The notes under the pieces: model-generated
The model's database searches: none
The model's input: the letters and a program-made list of their open reading frames with translations, nothing else
What the model was told of the DNA's origin: nothing
From: Verrucomicrobiota bacterium
GTDB lineage: Bacteria > Auribacterota > JABMQX01 > JAFGEW01
DNA length: 64,000 bases
Assembly: GCA_016931415.1 (NCBI GenBank)
Contig: JAFGEW010000112.1
Location: forward strand, 1 to 64,000
Reading direction: 5' to 3'
Shown: piece by piece, positions 8,345 through 17,802 of the stretch
How the letters are laid out: each line of letters begins with the position of its first letter
How positions within the stretch are numbered: position 1 is the first letter of the stretch
Translations under genes and position numbers: made by a program

Positions 8345-9093
8345 TACGTGTCGGTTGTGATGTCATCCCACTCATCCGCATACCAGGTGAGCCAGTTGAG
8401 CGCGTAGTGCCGCTCCACGACAACGTCAGCGTCGAGCCCTGCGGGCATCGGTCTCCTGTTGATCTGGGCGTCGCGCACGGCCCAGTGGATGCGGTAGATG
8501 CGGTCTGTCTCGTCAAGAATCTCGGAGACCGGCCGCAGCTTGGCGGACTCGATGAACTCGGCGAAGCTGTCGTCGGGTCCTGGCATGAGCTCGTGGACAC
8601 GGTCTGGATCGCACATGCCAGTCGGGAGATCGAGCTTGTCCACCTTTCCCAGGGCCCACAATAAGGTCCAGACCGCCTCCATGCGCCATGACGCGCCGGT
8701 CAGGGCTTGCTGCGATGGGCTGGCGTCCTCAAGGAATCGCCTCTCGTCCGGACTCACGTATTTCCACAACTCCTGCCTCTGAAGAATGCTCAGGATCTTC
8801 TCACGACTCTCGTTGTCCCCAACGGCGGTCAGCCCGTAGAGGATGAGAGCGCGCCTCGCGACGTCTTTCGCATCCCTTGTTCGCGCCTCATCCTCGGAAT
8901 CCACCCGCGGCAACCATGGGTTGACCGGGATGCCGAGGCTCTTCAGAGCCGCTTCGGTCCGCTCCTTTCTTGGGTCAGACGGGGGCTGCCGCTCGGTGTC
9001 GCTGTCCTTCGATTTCCCGCAGCCGAACAACGCAAGCAGCGACGAGAGCACTCCCATGACAGCAATCCTCCTGGTCAATCCCTGGCGGCGCAT
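8344..9093 (-). CDS. DUF4272 family lipoprotein
   Basis: 249 residues from an ATG at 9093 preceded by AGGGGAGGCACG. The signal ends in a lipobox-like LLALFGCGKS. The DUF4272 domain is recognisable from its opening (RTEAALKSLGIPVN followed by LPRVDSEDEARTRDAKDVAR) and its closing motif (RHYALNWLTWY then WDDITTDT). DUF4272 proteins are widespread and of unknown function; several sit near secretion-system or immunity-like loci. Here the domain is exported, whereas many relatives look cytoplasmic. The stop codon overlaps the start of a possible 39-residue frame. The next upstream minus-strand gene encodes another small lipoprotein. Confidence 0.8.
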   Translation of the reverse strand: MRRQGLTRRIAVMGVLSSLLALFGCGKSKDSDTERQPPSDPRKERTEAALKSLGIPVNPWLPRVDSEDEARTRDAKDVARRALILYGLTAVGDNESREKILSILQRQELWKYVSPDERRFLEDASPSQQALTGASWRMEAVWTLLWALGKVDKLDLPTGMCDPDRVHELMPGPDDSFAEFIESAKLRPVSEILDETDRIYRIHWAVRDAQINRRPMPAGLDADVVVERHYALNWLTWYADEWDDITTDT

Positions 9094-9125
9094 CGTGCCT
9101 CCCCTCTTTGCCGAGTCGTTGATGC

Positions 9126-9464
9126 TCATGGCCCCATTACATCCTCCGTAATCTCGACGAGGTAGGCGTGGGTGCGCTCGGGGCCGAAGGTCTTGATGTT
9201 CCGTTGGATCTGGTCCTCGGCGCTCGTGTAGCCGTCGCTCCAGCCGCAAACCTCCGAGTCCCACCCGATTCCGTACGCCTCCATGTAGCGTTGGCAGTCG
9301 CTGAAGCCATTCGTCCAGCCGCGCAACTCAGTCTGATACCGCCGCGGAATCTCCATGTCGTAGGACATCACCGGGCCCGCGGGCCGCGGCTCAACGTGCG
9401 CCGCCTGCCGTCCCGCGCACCCGGCCAGGGTCACGACGATAAGCAGAGCCACGAGCATGCGCAT
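9126..9464 (-). CDS. Small lipoprotein of unknown function
   Basis: 112 residues from the ATG at 9464. The N-terminal MRMLVALLIVVTLAGCAG is a textbook lipoprotein signal with a lipobox at LAGC. The mature part is hydrophilic and aromatic, with two similar segments (GWTNGFSDCQRYMEAYGIGW and GWSDGYTSAEDQIQ), suggesting an internal duplication of a G-W-x-[ND]-G-[FY] unit. Two mature cysteines could form a disulfide. No family recognised. Confidence 0.6.
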   Translation of the reverse strand: MRMLVALLIVVTLAGCAGRQAAHVEPRPAGPVMSYDMEIPRRYQTELRGWTNGFSDCQRYMEAYGIGWDSEVCGWSDGYTSAEDQIQRNIKTFGPERTHAYLVEITEDVMGP

Positions 9465-9505
9465 GATCCGTCTCCCGTCTGTGGGCGCGAAGGCAGTCTG
9501 TCTTG

Positions 9506-10414
9506 TCACACGCCGCCGCCGACCTGCGCTATCTCGCTCGCCGCCTTCGGCAGGGCGACGAGTATGCTCGTGTTGCGCTTGCCATCGACGGTCTGGTTGT
9601 TGAGTGTCACCTTGATGTGGTGGGCGTCGCAGCGCGGACAGCGGTGCAGGTCGTATTGGATGTAGGCGATCGCCTTGCTCGGCGCGGCACGCGTCAACTG
9701 GCTCAGCGCCGAGATCGTCTCGTCGAGCGGCGCGGTGGCGAGGTACTCCATCACCTTGTCCTTGAGCGCCGAGACCTCGACGATGGCGGCGGCGATGGCG
9801 TCCTTCTTCTCCTGCTTCTTGCGCTTCTTGAGATCGGCGACCTGGGCCGTCGAGCCGGCGTAGAACGATCCCGCCGAGGTCATGTACATCTGGCACGCCG
9901 GGCAGTAGGAGAACTGTCGCAGGGTGAGGACCGGGATCACGGCGCCGAAGGCAAACCCGACAGCGGCCAGCGCCTGGAGCCCGTAGCCGAGCTTGCCCAA
10001 CTCGGTCTCCTTCGCGTCGGCCTCCATCTCCTTGTAGGTCATGTTCTCGCTCGTGAGCTGGACGTAGCGGACGAACGATACCTGCGAGCGCGAGATGTCG
10101 TTCGCCTTGAGCACCTGGAGGTAGGTGAGGTATTGCGCCCCCACGTACGTCGCCAGCGCCAGCACAAACACGGCCCCAAGGAACGCCTTGGACACCCGCA
10201 CGTTGGCCAGCTTCGACCCGATCGCGTAGCCCGACCCGCTGGCCAGCCCCACGACGATCGCGCCGGCCGGCACGATGTACCACAGGTAGAACTGCATGAG
10301 CTCGAACCCGGTCTTGTTCAGCAGGAAGATGAGCGCGAGGCAGACGACCGACGACGACACGCCGGCAATCAGGATGGACAAGCTCGGCTTGCGACGCGAC
10401 ACGACACGATCCAT
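9506..10414 (-). CDS. Membrane protein with a cytoplasmic zinc-ribbon-like half
   Basis: 302 residues from the ATG at 10414 (GGAGGG 8 bases upstream). Four hydrophobic segments occur at about 12-32, 42-60, 77-97 and 147-167. The C-terminal half is soluble and has two CxxC pairs: CPAC at 171-174 and CPRC at 259-262, which could bind zinc together. Between them is a Lys-rich helix. The layout suggests a membrane sensor or scaffold, but no known family is recognised. Codon use matches neighbours. Confidence 0.6.
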   Translation of the reverse strand: MDRVVSRRKPSLSILIAGVSSSVVCLALIFLLNKTGFELMQFYLWYIVPAGAIVVGLASGSGYAIGSKLANVRVSKAFLGAVFVLALATYVGAQYLTYLQVLKANDISRSQVSFVRYVQLTSENMTYKEMEADAKETELGKLGYGLQALAAVGFAFGAVIPVLTLRQFSYCPACQMYMTSAGSFYAGSTAQVADLKKRKKQEKKDAIAAAIVEVSALKDKVMEYLATAPLDETISALSQLTRAAPSKAIAYIQYDLHRCPRCDAHHIKVTLNNQTVDGKRNTSILVALPKAASEIAQVGGGV

Positions 10415-10535
10415 GGCGAGACCCTCCCAGCTACTCGATGTCCAACACAGGCCCCCGGGCACAGCGGCCAGCCCGACAGGGCAATGATACAAGTGCGCCG
10501 ACCCGGCGGCAAGTGCCGGAGTCGGCGGCGTGTGG

Positions 10536-10883
10536 TCAGTCGTCGTGTTCCTCGAAAGGTACCTGGGCGAAGCGCCCTGTCTGCGGATCGCGTTCAAAAG
10601 CCGTTCCGGGCGGCGAGTTCAGGAAAGGGATCACCGACGGATCGTAGTTGCAGATCGTGTTCACCTCGTATATGGCGAAGTTGCGCGCGTCGTCGGCGTA
10701 GTCCTGCGACTCGAAGCCTGAGAAGAAACACCAGCCGCTGTCCTCGGGGTAGTCGGGCTTCTCCCGCCGCATATAGCCCACGGGCTTTCCCTCAACTGTA
10801 ATCATGTCGGACGCATAGCAGCCGCCCATGTTCGGGATCAGCTGCTTGATCTGTTCCGCACTCAGTCTGAACTGCTTCGCCAT
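10536..10883 (-). CDS. DUF2185 (Imm33-like) protein
   Basis: 115 residues from the ATG at 10883; no strong ribosome-binding site is visible. The domain is recognisable from CYASDMITVEGKPVGYMRRE, DSGWCFFSG, and NTICNYDPSVIPFLNSPPG followed by AFERD, all hallmarks of DUF2185, which includes the Imm33 immunity-like group. Such proteins are found beside polymorphic toxins or as stand-alone genes. No toxin gene is recognisable nearby, so an immunity role is only a possibility. Confidence 0.78.
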   Translation of the reverse strand: MAKQFRLSAEQIKQLIPNMGGCYASDMITVEGKPVGYMRREKPDYPEDSGWCFFSGFESQDYADDARNFAIYEVNTICNYDPSVIPFLNSPPGTAFERDPQTGRFAQVPFEEHDD

Positions 10884-10963
10884 TGTCACATCAGGTATCC
10901 GCTGATTGCACAGGGTCCACGGCGCAGGCGAGCACACACTGCGGCCCATTGCTCTTCCAGCAT

Positions 10964-11215
10964 CTATACGCCCTTCTCTCTCCTGAATCGCCTTCGCTTC
11001 CGTTTCAGATCACGAGGCTGTCCTTCGATGACCTCAACCGCAGCGAGCGCTAGCGCTCTTGCGATCAGCATTCCTGTGAGCGAATGCTCGAAGGAAATCT
11101 CCCCGATCCTCGTCAGATCGGCCTCAGACAGCGCACAGATCCTGGCCGCGACCTTCTCTTCGCCCTAGTCCCTAAGGTCCTCGACCAGGCTTCCTATGGG
11201 CGTGTGGATCATCAT
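10964..11215 (-). pseudogene. Broken small gene with an in-frame amber stop
   Basis: From the ATG at 11215 the frame reads 16 codons, meets TAG at 11165-11167, then continues 66 protein-like codons (for example KVAARICALSEADLTRIGEI and LIARALALAAVEVIEG) to a TAG at 10964. The downstream part has a natural amphipathic-helix composition and a basic tail (RKRRRFRR). Either it is a decayed gene or it uses a start inside the second part that I cannot identify. No function assigned. Confidence 0.4.
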
Positions 11216-11249
11216 TTCCGGTGCTCGCTTGCTCAATACAGTCCCAGCA

Positions 11250-11340
11250 TCCCCGTGTCTCCCGTGCCCCCCGTGGTTGAGACATCATCCTTATAACCAC
11301 GGGACCACGCCTCCGGCGGGCGAACACGGGGAGCGCGGGG
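11250..11340. repeat. CCACGGGG-family palindromic repeat with a CCTCCGG insert
   Basis: The left arm CCCCGTGTCTCCCGTGCC then CCCCGTGGTT, a short centre, and the right arm AACCACGGGACCACG then GAACACGGGGAGCGCGGGG. The right arm is interrupted by CGCCTCCGGCGGGCG, a second small hairpin also found in the element near 15.95 kb. It lies between the broken gene and the gene at 11470-11901. Confidence 0.65.
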
Positions 11341-11469
11341 ATCTGTGTTCTCTGTGAGAATCTGTGGCCGGTTCCTCGTCCTACTCCAGCACGCGTGCTA
11401 TTCCAGCACGTGGATGCTCTTCTTCGCGCAGATGTCCTTGAGCTGCTTGGACCAGACGGCACTGTCTCC

Positions 11470-11901
11470 TCAGTCGGAGGGACCCGACCACAAGAAGCGT
11501 TCTGCCTTCCGCGGCGAGGCGAGGAAACGGCCAAGACACCCCGTCGTGCCAGCGCCTTGCGGTTCCCGATCGGCATAGTACCAGCCCCCAAGCCTTCGGC
11601 CGGGAGTCCTCCACAAGACCACCTTGTCCGCGAACAGGTCTGCCAAGAAGGCAACCACCTGCTTGGCGACTTCCTCGTGGATCTGTTCCTGAGACAGGGC
11701 CCCGTCGTAGGCACCGAAATGCCCGTGTGTGATGTCGCCGATCGCGACCGTCGCCTCGTCGCCGTCGTCCCATATGCTCACGTCGCCAACTTCAGGGTGC
11801 ACCGCGGGGAACACAGCGATGGGCTCAGGCGGCGTACCGCACGTCATGCCTGAGTCGGGAAACTTCGTTCGTAGTGCCGGCACAAGCTTGTCTGCGATCA
11901 T
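11470..11901 (-). CDS. Conserved-looking protein of unknown function, possibly truncated by a TGA
   Basis: 143 residues from the ATG at 11901. The sequence is protein-like throughout: PEPIAVFPAVHPEVGDVSIW, GDEATVAIGDITHGHF, and a helical stretch EVAKQVVAFLADLFADKVVLW. I recall similar uncharacterised planctomycete proteins but cannot name a family. The frame ends with FLWSGPSD and a TGA, after which the same frame continues for 23 codons (ending KKSIHVLE) to a TAG at 11398. The tail is coding-like, so the TGA may be a nonsense change or the natural end with a residual tail. Start choice is uncertain because no strong ribosome-binding site is seen. Confidence 0.55.
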   Translation of the reverse strand: MIADKLVPALRTKFPDSGMTCGTPPEPIAVFPAVHPEVGDVSIWDDGDEATVAIGDITHGHFGAYDGALSQEQIHEEVAKQVVAFLADLFADKVVLWRTPGRRLGGWYYADREPQGAGTTGCLGRFLASPRKAERFLWSGPSD

Positions 11902-12003
11902 GCAGCGACCCATTAGACGCAGCGAACGTCTGCAGTATGACATCCCCGGCCGGCGCACCCGCGCGCTCCGCGATGAGCCGCCCCGGTCGCGTCGGCAGGA
12001 AGC

Positions 12004-13242
12004 CTAGAAGACCTTGGCCAATTCGCTGACGACGATGTCGCCATACTCAGGATCCTTGATCGAGAACTCGCCGACGCTCTTCCCTGGATTAAGGTTAAGG
12101 TATACCTGCCCTTCGTCGTCGCCCAGGCCAAGAAAGATCTTTGTGGTGATCCACTCCCCATCGGGATCATCAACAAAGCCTCCCCCAGGATGCTTGCTCT
12201 GGCTTACTCCAAGGATTGCCAGATCGAACTCAAGCCGGTCGGTTCTCGGCACCGCCTCGGGAGAGATTGCACTTGAAGCCTCGATGGCCTCGGCCAGGTC
12301 CTTCAGGAAGAGCCCGCTGGCCGAACCAAGGCGCCGCGTGAACGCCCCTTTCCCCGACGAGAAGAGGGAATGGCCGGAAGGGGGCCTGAGATGGACCTCA
12401 ATGCCGAACTCACACTTCTCTCCGTCTTTCTTGCGAGTCGCCACGCACGTAAGGATCTCGCCATCCTCGGTTTTCTCGAATACGACCTCCGAGATCCGGA
12501 ATGACACGCTACCGATCTCGGCCTGTGCGTCGGCATCTCGCGAGCCCGTCATGGAGACGGCGATATTGGGGTTTTTCGCTCGCGCCTCGATCCACTCGGC
12601 TGGCTCAGGCGGTATCGAATCCGTCCTCGCAATGTCCACGTTCCTCTGGAATGGCACGAGGCTTGGGTCGCAATAGATGACGACGTCGCCCGGCCAGCTC
12701 GACTGCGACAGCCGAGCCAGCCGGTCGTCGGCGTTGTACTCGGCGACCATGCACATGTTCCACTCGTGCCACTTGTCCTCCCATTCTGGAGGGGATGACG
12801 AGATGCGTAGCCGCTGTATAAGCCGCTCGCGGTGCGTGTACCAGATGTCGCGATTCCCGTTTTCTGCGCTGGGGACACCGAAGTAGCCGGCCAGCCGAGC
12901 CCGATTCATGCCCAGCCAAAGCTGCTGTTGCTGAAGTGCGAAGCCGATCCCGTACCACGGTGCTGAAGTGAACTCGCCCGCAACATAGGAACGCGCCAGC
13001 GTGCGGCCGACGAGGCCGGATCGCGCCAACTGGTCCAGGTGGGTGCAGCGGTATCCCGTCTCAGCATCGATGCTGAGCTTGTGGTAGAGGTAGAGCGGCC
13101 GATGGAGCCACAGGCCCGTGGCAATCAGCGCGCAGGCCACACAGATGACAACGATGATCTTGCGCCGATGCCACAGAACGCCCCGCGATGTCTGTGGCTT
13201 ACTCGTCGAGGGGATGCCGCCTTCGTCGTCGTCCGGATCCAT
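12004..13242 (-). CDS. Single-pass membrane protein of unknown function
   Basis: 412 residues from the ATG at 13242, with GGGAGGG upstream. An acidic 20-residue N-terminus is followed by a transmembrane helix around residues 27-50 (KIIVVICVACALIATGLWLH), then a large extracytoplasmic region. The region from about 85 to 200 holds aromatic, strand-like segments (WYGIGFALQQQQLWLGMNRA, DIWYTHRERL). The last 70 residues (KIFLGLGDDEGQVYLNLNPG, then EYGDIVVSELAKVF) look like a compact alpha/beta domain of the kind found in many immunity-type proteins, but that resemblance is only suggestive. Not recognised overall. Confidence 0.6.
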   Translation of the reverse strand: MDPDDDEGGIPSTSKPQTSRGVLWHRRKIIVVICVACALIATGLWLHRPLYLYHKLSIDAETGYRCTHLDQLARSGLVGRTLARSYVAGEFTSAPWYGIGFALQQQQLWLGMNRARLAGYFGVPSAENGNRDIWYTHRERLIQRLRISSSPPEWEDKWHEWNMCMVAEYNADDRLARLSQSSWPGDVVIYCDPSLVPFQRNVDIARTDSIPPEPAEWIEARAKNPNIAVSMTGSRDADAQAEIGSVSFRISEVVFEKTEDGEILTCVATRKKDGEKCEFGIEVHLRPPSGHSLFSSGKGAFTRRLGSASGLFLKDLAEAIEASSAISPEAVPRTDRLEFDLAILGVSQSKHPGGGFVDDPDGEWITTKIFLGLGDDEGQVYLNLNPGKSVGEFSIKDPEYGDIVVSELAKVF

Positions 13243-13399
13243 TGCCACAGCCCTCCCGTTCGGATCTGGACTCCAGGGTTGCACCCGCCGGCGCGGGGTG
13301 TCAAGATGTACCTGCCTTGCCCGGTTCTTGCGCGAGGCAGGGGCCGATCCTCTCTCGATGGCGAAATCAGTGCCATCTGCGGCAATCAGTGGCGAATTC

Positions 13400-13530
13400 C
13401 TATCCCTCTTTGATCACCGCGATCAGGTCCAGGACGGCCTTCTTGCCGTCGCCGACGCGCGACCGCTGCAGGTCGCGCGCATGATGATGCTGTCGGCGGC
13501 GAACAGCGGGTCAGCGACACCGGCGAAGCA
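13400..13530 (-). pseudogene. Orphan 3'-end fragment of pntB
   Basis: On the minus strand the segment encodes FAGVADPLFAADSIIM and then, after a 26-base insert that shifts frame, GDGKKAVLDLIAVIKEG followed by a stop. This matches the last 35 or so residues of the intact pntB at 14505 (FAGIPNPLFAADNTIM, GDGKKALLDLIAAIKEG). The insert is a near-perfect hairpin (CGCGCGACC, 6-base loop, GGTCGCGCG). Similarity continues about 40 bases past the stop into repeat-like DNA. The fragment lies one gene downstream of pntB. Confidence 0.8.
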
Positions 13531-13556
13531 CTAACCCGGCCCAGCATCCACGCCGT

Positions 13557-14357
13557 TCAGTGGCAGAACGTGTCGATCCACTGTCTGCGCACCCACTCCT
13601 TGAGGCGTTCATCGTCTTGCACGGGGACTGCCTGGAATAGGATGACTGCGTGCTCGTGCATGCGCCAAAAAAGTTGAAGAACGATGTCCGGCTTGACTTG
13701 TTTCTTGGCATCGATTGCGGCAATCAATCTCCTGATGAACCTGAGCCGGTAGACGAGAAGAGTCAGGCTCTCATCTGGTTGTCCGGTGCCCGGCGTCCGC
13801 TCAACGACAAACACTTGGTACGGCTCGACGCCAAGAAGATCAGCGTACTCGCCGGTCTCGTCAAGTGACTCAAGCGAACGTACACGCCAGCCTTCCTTCT
13901 TCAACTCATCGCTCAAAGCCAGAGAGACGGGCGGTGACTGACGCTCCACTCTCGTCAAAAAGGAAAGAGGGTTCGGAAAGGCAGGATTGCCGCCTTTCTT
14001 CCATGCCTCGTAGTTCTCAGGAACCTTGGGCCCGTCAGCCAGCGCACGGATCCGTGCGTCCAGCCTCGCCAACACCCCGGCATGGGCCCTGCGAGTAATA
14101 CCATGGGCAGACATGTCGAGGAAATCGTAGATCAGGTCTCGCAAGACTGCCTTGGCCTGCTCCTCGGCGAGTTCCTGTGGGGCAAAGGCGGCAATCAACC
14201 CTTTGACCGCCTCCGGCAGATACGTCTCCTCATAGAACGTGCCTGCGCGGGTGCGATAGCCGGGATTCTGTTCCTGGAATCGGTTCCCGGCATCGCCGCC
14301 GGCGCTACACGCTGTGACAGCCAGCACGGCCACGAGCGTAACCACGGAACGAACCAT
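13557..14357 (-). CDS. Lipoprotein of unknown function, placed between pntB and an orphan pntB 3' end
   Basis: 266 residues from the ATG at 14357; the GGGGAGGA site suits this ATG better than the one 6 bases upstream. The signal peptide ends in a lipobox (AVTACSAG). The mature protein is mostly helical and hydrophilic, with segments such as AVKGLIAAFAPQELAEEQAK and YEAWKKGGNPAFPNPL, and no recognised domain. It is co-directional with pntB and is bracketed by the intact pntB 3' end on one side and a degraded copy of that 3' end on the other, which suggests it arrived by insertion. Confidence 0.65.
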   Translation of the reverse strand: MVRSVVTLVAVLAVTACSAGGDAGNRFQEQNPGYRTRAGTFYEETYLPEAVKGLIAAFAPQELAEEQAKAVLRDLIYDFLDMSAHGITRRAHAGVLARLDARIRALADGPKVPENYEAWKKGGNPAFPNPLSFLTRVERQSPPVSLALSDELKKEGWRVRSLESLDETGEYADLLGVEPYQVFVVERTPGTGQPDESLTLLVYRLRFIRRLIAAIDAKKQVKPDIVLQLFWRMHEHAVILFQAVPVQDDERLKEWVRRQWIDTFCH

Positions 14358-14470
14358 CGTCATTCCTCCCCACTGGGTGACGTCAGACGGTACCCGCATA
14401 GCTCTTGGACACGCAACGAGACCCTCATGTTCCCAGCCAGCGGGCTCAGATCAGTCCGATCTGTGGCAAT

Positions 14471-14495
14471 CCCTTCGACAAGCTCAGGGCAAGCT
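14471..14495. repeat. TTCGACAAGCTCAGG-type dispersed repeat
   Basis: The segment CCCTTCGACAAGCTCAGGGC is a short imperfect palindrome that recurs in many environmental bacterial genomes, where it produces spurious peptides such as STSSGQA. Here it interrupts the DNA just past the pntB stop; the same flanking DNA after the pntB fragment at 13400 lacks it. Confidence 0.6.
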
Positions 14496-14504
14496 GTGGC
14501 GAAC

Positions 14505-15911
<1,407 letters not shown>

Positions 15912-15929
15912 GTCCCTGTGTTTGTCCTT

Positions 15930-16018
15930 GCCCCGTGTTCCCCTGTGCTTGCCCGCCGGAGGCGGGTTCCCCGTGGTTCAGATAATCTGAAAACCACTGG
16001 GACACGGGGGGCACTGGG
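15930..16018. repeat. CCACGGGG-family palindromic repeat within the pnt operon
   Basis: Arms CCCCGTGTTCCCCTGTG and ACACGGGGGGCACTGGG flank a palindromic centre TTCAGATAATCTGAA. The first arm is interrupted by CCCGCCGGAGGCGGG, the same secondary hairpin module seen near 11.3 kb. It fills the whole gap between pntA2 and pntB. Confidence 0.7.
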
Positions 16019-16297
16019 TTATTTCCTGCTCTTGTACATGCCGAGCATGCGGTGCGTAACGAGGAAGCCGCCGACGACGTTGATCGTCGCGAAGATCACG
16101 GCCACGAGCCCCAGCACCGTCGTCAACGCCTTGTGGCCGCTGCCCGCCATGACGAGCGACCCGACGAGCGTGATGCCCGAGATCGCGTTCGAGCCCGACA
16201 TGAGCGGCGTATGCAGCGATGGCGGCACCTTCGTGATCACCTCGAAGCCCACGAAGATCGCCAACACGAATATCGTCAACGCAATCTCAATCGGCAT
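16019..16297 (-). CDS. pntA2: NAD(P) transhydrogenase alpha subunit, membrane part
   Basis: 92 residues from the ATG at 16297; a GTG nine bases upstream is an alternative start. The protein is the separate membrane domain found in split alpha subunits: MPIEIALTIFVLAIFVGFEV, then KVPPSLHTPLMSGSNAISGI, the conserved loop, and two further helices. In three-subunit enzymes this chain joins PntB to form the proton channel. It lies between pntA1 and pntB, with palindromic repeats filling the gaps on both sides. Confidence 0.93.
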   Translation of the reverse strand: MPIEIALTIFVLAIFVGFEVITKVPPSLHTPLMSGSNAISGITLVGSLVMAGSGHKALTTVLGLVAVIFATINVVGGFLVTHRMLGMYKSRK

Positions 16298-16322
16298 AAG
16301 CGTCACCGTCCACGTTGTGTCT

Positions 16323-16399
16323 TAACCACGGGGGACACGGGGGCACAGGGTTCTTCTCTCCTAGTCCTTCTCCGTGTTCCCCGTGCTCCCCGTGGTTAG
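16323..16399. repeat. CCACGGGG-family palindromic repeat overlapping the 3' end of pntA1
   Basis: TAACCACGGGGGACACGGGG at the left and its inverted match CCCCGTGCTCCCCGTGGTTA at the right surround a short pyrimidine-rich centre. The right arm is translated as the last residues of PntA1 (TTGSTGNTEKD) and supplies its stop codon. Confidence 0.75.
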
Positions 16400-17557
16400 A
16401 TCCTTCTTCTTCAAGCCAAGCAGCTCGCGCAGACGCGGATGGACGATCTCGCCGTCCCGCGTCATGAGCGTCTCGCGCGTGATCTCGTCGTTCATGTCGA
16501 GCGCGAGTGCGCCATGCCTGACCAGGTGCACCAGCAGACTGGTCATATTCCTCGCGTACATCTGGCTCGCGTGATACGGCACCGTGGCGGGCAGGTTGTC
16601 CGGAGCGATGATCGTCACGCCGTGCGCAACGACCGTTTCGCCGGGCCGCGTGAGTTCGCAATTCCCGCCGCGCTCGGCGGCGAGATCGACAATGACCGAG
16701 CCCGGCGCCATCCCCCCAACCATCTCGGCCGTGATGAGCACGGGCGCCTTCTTGCCCGGCACGACGGCCGTCGTGATCACCACGTCCACCCCGGCGACCA
16801 CCTTCGCCATCAGCTCGCGCTGGCGGCGGTAGAAGTCGTCGCCCATCGCCTTGGCGTAGCCGCCCTTGTCCTCCGCATCGTCTGCCTCGATCTCCATTTC
16901 TACAAAGCTCGCGCCGAGGCTCTCGACCTGTTCCTTCACGGCGGGTCGCACGTCGTACGCCTTGACCACCGCGCCGAGCCGCTTGGCTGTCGCCACTGCC
17001 TGCAGCCCGGCCACGCCCGCGCCGATGACAAACACCTTCGCGGGCGACACCGTCCCCGCCGCCGTCATGGACATCGGGAACATGCGCGGCAGCGCCTCCG
17101 CCGCGAGCAGCACGGCCTTGTAGCCCGCCACCGTGGCCTGCGACGACAACGCGTCCATGCTCTGCGCGCGCGTAATGCGCGGCATCAGCTCCATGCCGAA
17201 GAGCGTCACGCCCCGCCCGGCCAGTGCCTCGGCCGCATCGAGCGCCGTGAACGGTTCGGCCAGCCCGATCACCGCCTGCCCCTTGCGCATCAGGGGCAAG
17301 TCGGCCTTGCCCGCTTCCGGATTCGCGCCCAGCGTGCGCACCTGCAGGATGACGTCGGCCTTGGCGAAAACCTCGGCCCGCCCGACAATCGCCGCGCCCT
17401 TGTCTCGGTACTCAGCGTCAGGGAAGCCGGCCGCGTCGCCCGCGCCTGCCTCGACGAGCACGCTCACGCCCGCCTTCGTCAGTGCCGGCACCACGCCCGG
17501 CACGACGGCCACCCGCCGCTCACCCGGATACGTCTCCTTCGGCACCCCGACGATCAT
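16361..17557 (-). CDS. pntA1: NAD(P) transhydrogenase alpha subunit, NAD-binding part
   Basis: 398 residues from the ATG at 17557, chosen because the family begins with MIVGVPKETYPGERRVA. The alanine-dehydrogenase/PNT fold is clear: the N-terminal domain with GVPKE and LMRKGQAVIGL, and the Rossmann motif VFVIGAGVAGLQAVATAKRL. This is the NAD(H)-binding dI component of the membrane transhydrogenase. It is the first gene of the pntA1-pntA2-pntB operon. The last 11 residues (TTGSTGNTEKD) come from a palindromic repeat, so the native tail probably ended near LLGLKKKD. Confidence 0.95.
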   Translation of the reverse strand: MIVGVPKETYPGERRVAVVPGVVPALTKAGVSVLVEAGAGDAAGFPDAEYRDKGAAIVGRAEVFAKADVILQVRTLGANPEAGKADLPLMRKGQAVIGLAEPFTALDAAEALAGRGVTLFGMELMPRITRAQSMDALSSQATVAGYKAVLLAAEALPRMFPMSMTAAGTVSPAKVFVIGAGVAGLQAVATAKRLGAVVKAYDVRPAVKEQVESLGASFVEMEIEADDAEDKGGYAKAMGDDFYRRQRELMAKVVAGVDVVITTAVVPGKKAPVLITAEMVGGMAPGSVIVDLAAERGGNCELTRPGETVVAHGVTIIAPDNLPATVPYHASQMYARNMTSLLVHLVRHGALALDMNDEITRETLMTRDGEIVHPRLRELLGLKKKDLTTGSTGNTEKD

Positions 17558-17802
17558 TGCGTACCTGTCACCACGTGCCTCGTTTCTCCGGTTCGCCTTC
17601 ACCTGCCTCCCAAAACATGACTGAATCGAGCAGAGTTCCCGGGCAATGCCGTGATCCCTTCCGGCCGCGTTCTCCCCTGGTGCATGCTTCCCACGCAGGC
17701 CCCCACGTGATACACTTAGGTTACGTCGGAGTGCACCGGCGGCTGGGCAGTTGGGCTACACCGCGTTCCGGCGCCGTCCAGCCGTTGTCGGGAGGACCCG
17801 CT

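Noticed and set aside
11398-11472. Selenocysteine recoding at the TGA at 11470-11472
   Set aside because: Only a four-pair stem (AGAC/GUCU) can be drawn just after the TGA; no selenoprotein-like context and no selenium genes in the window.
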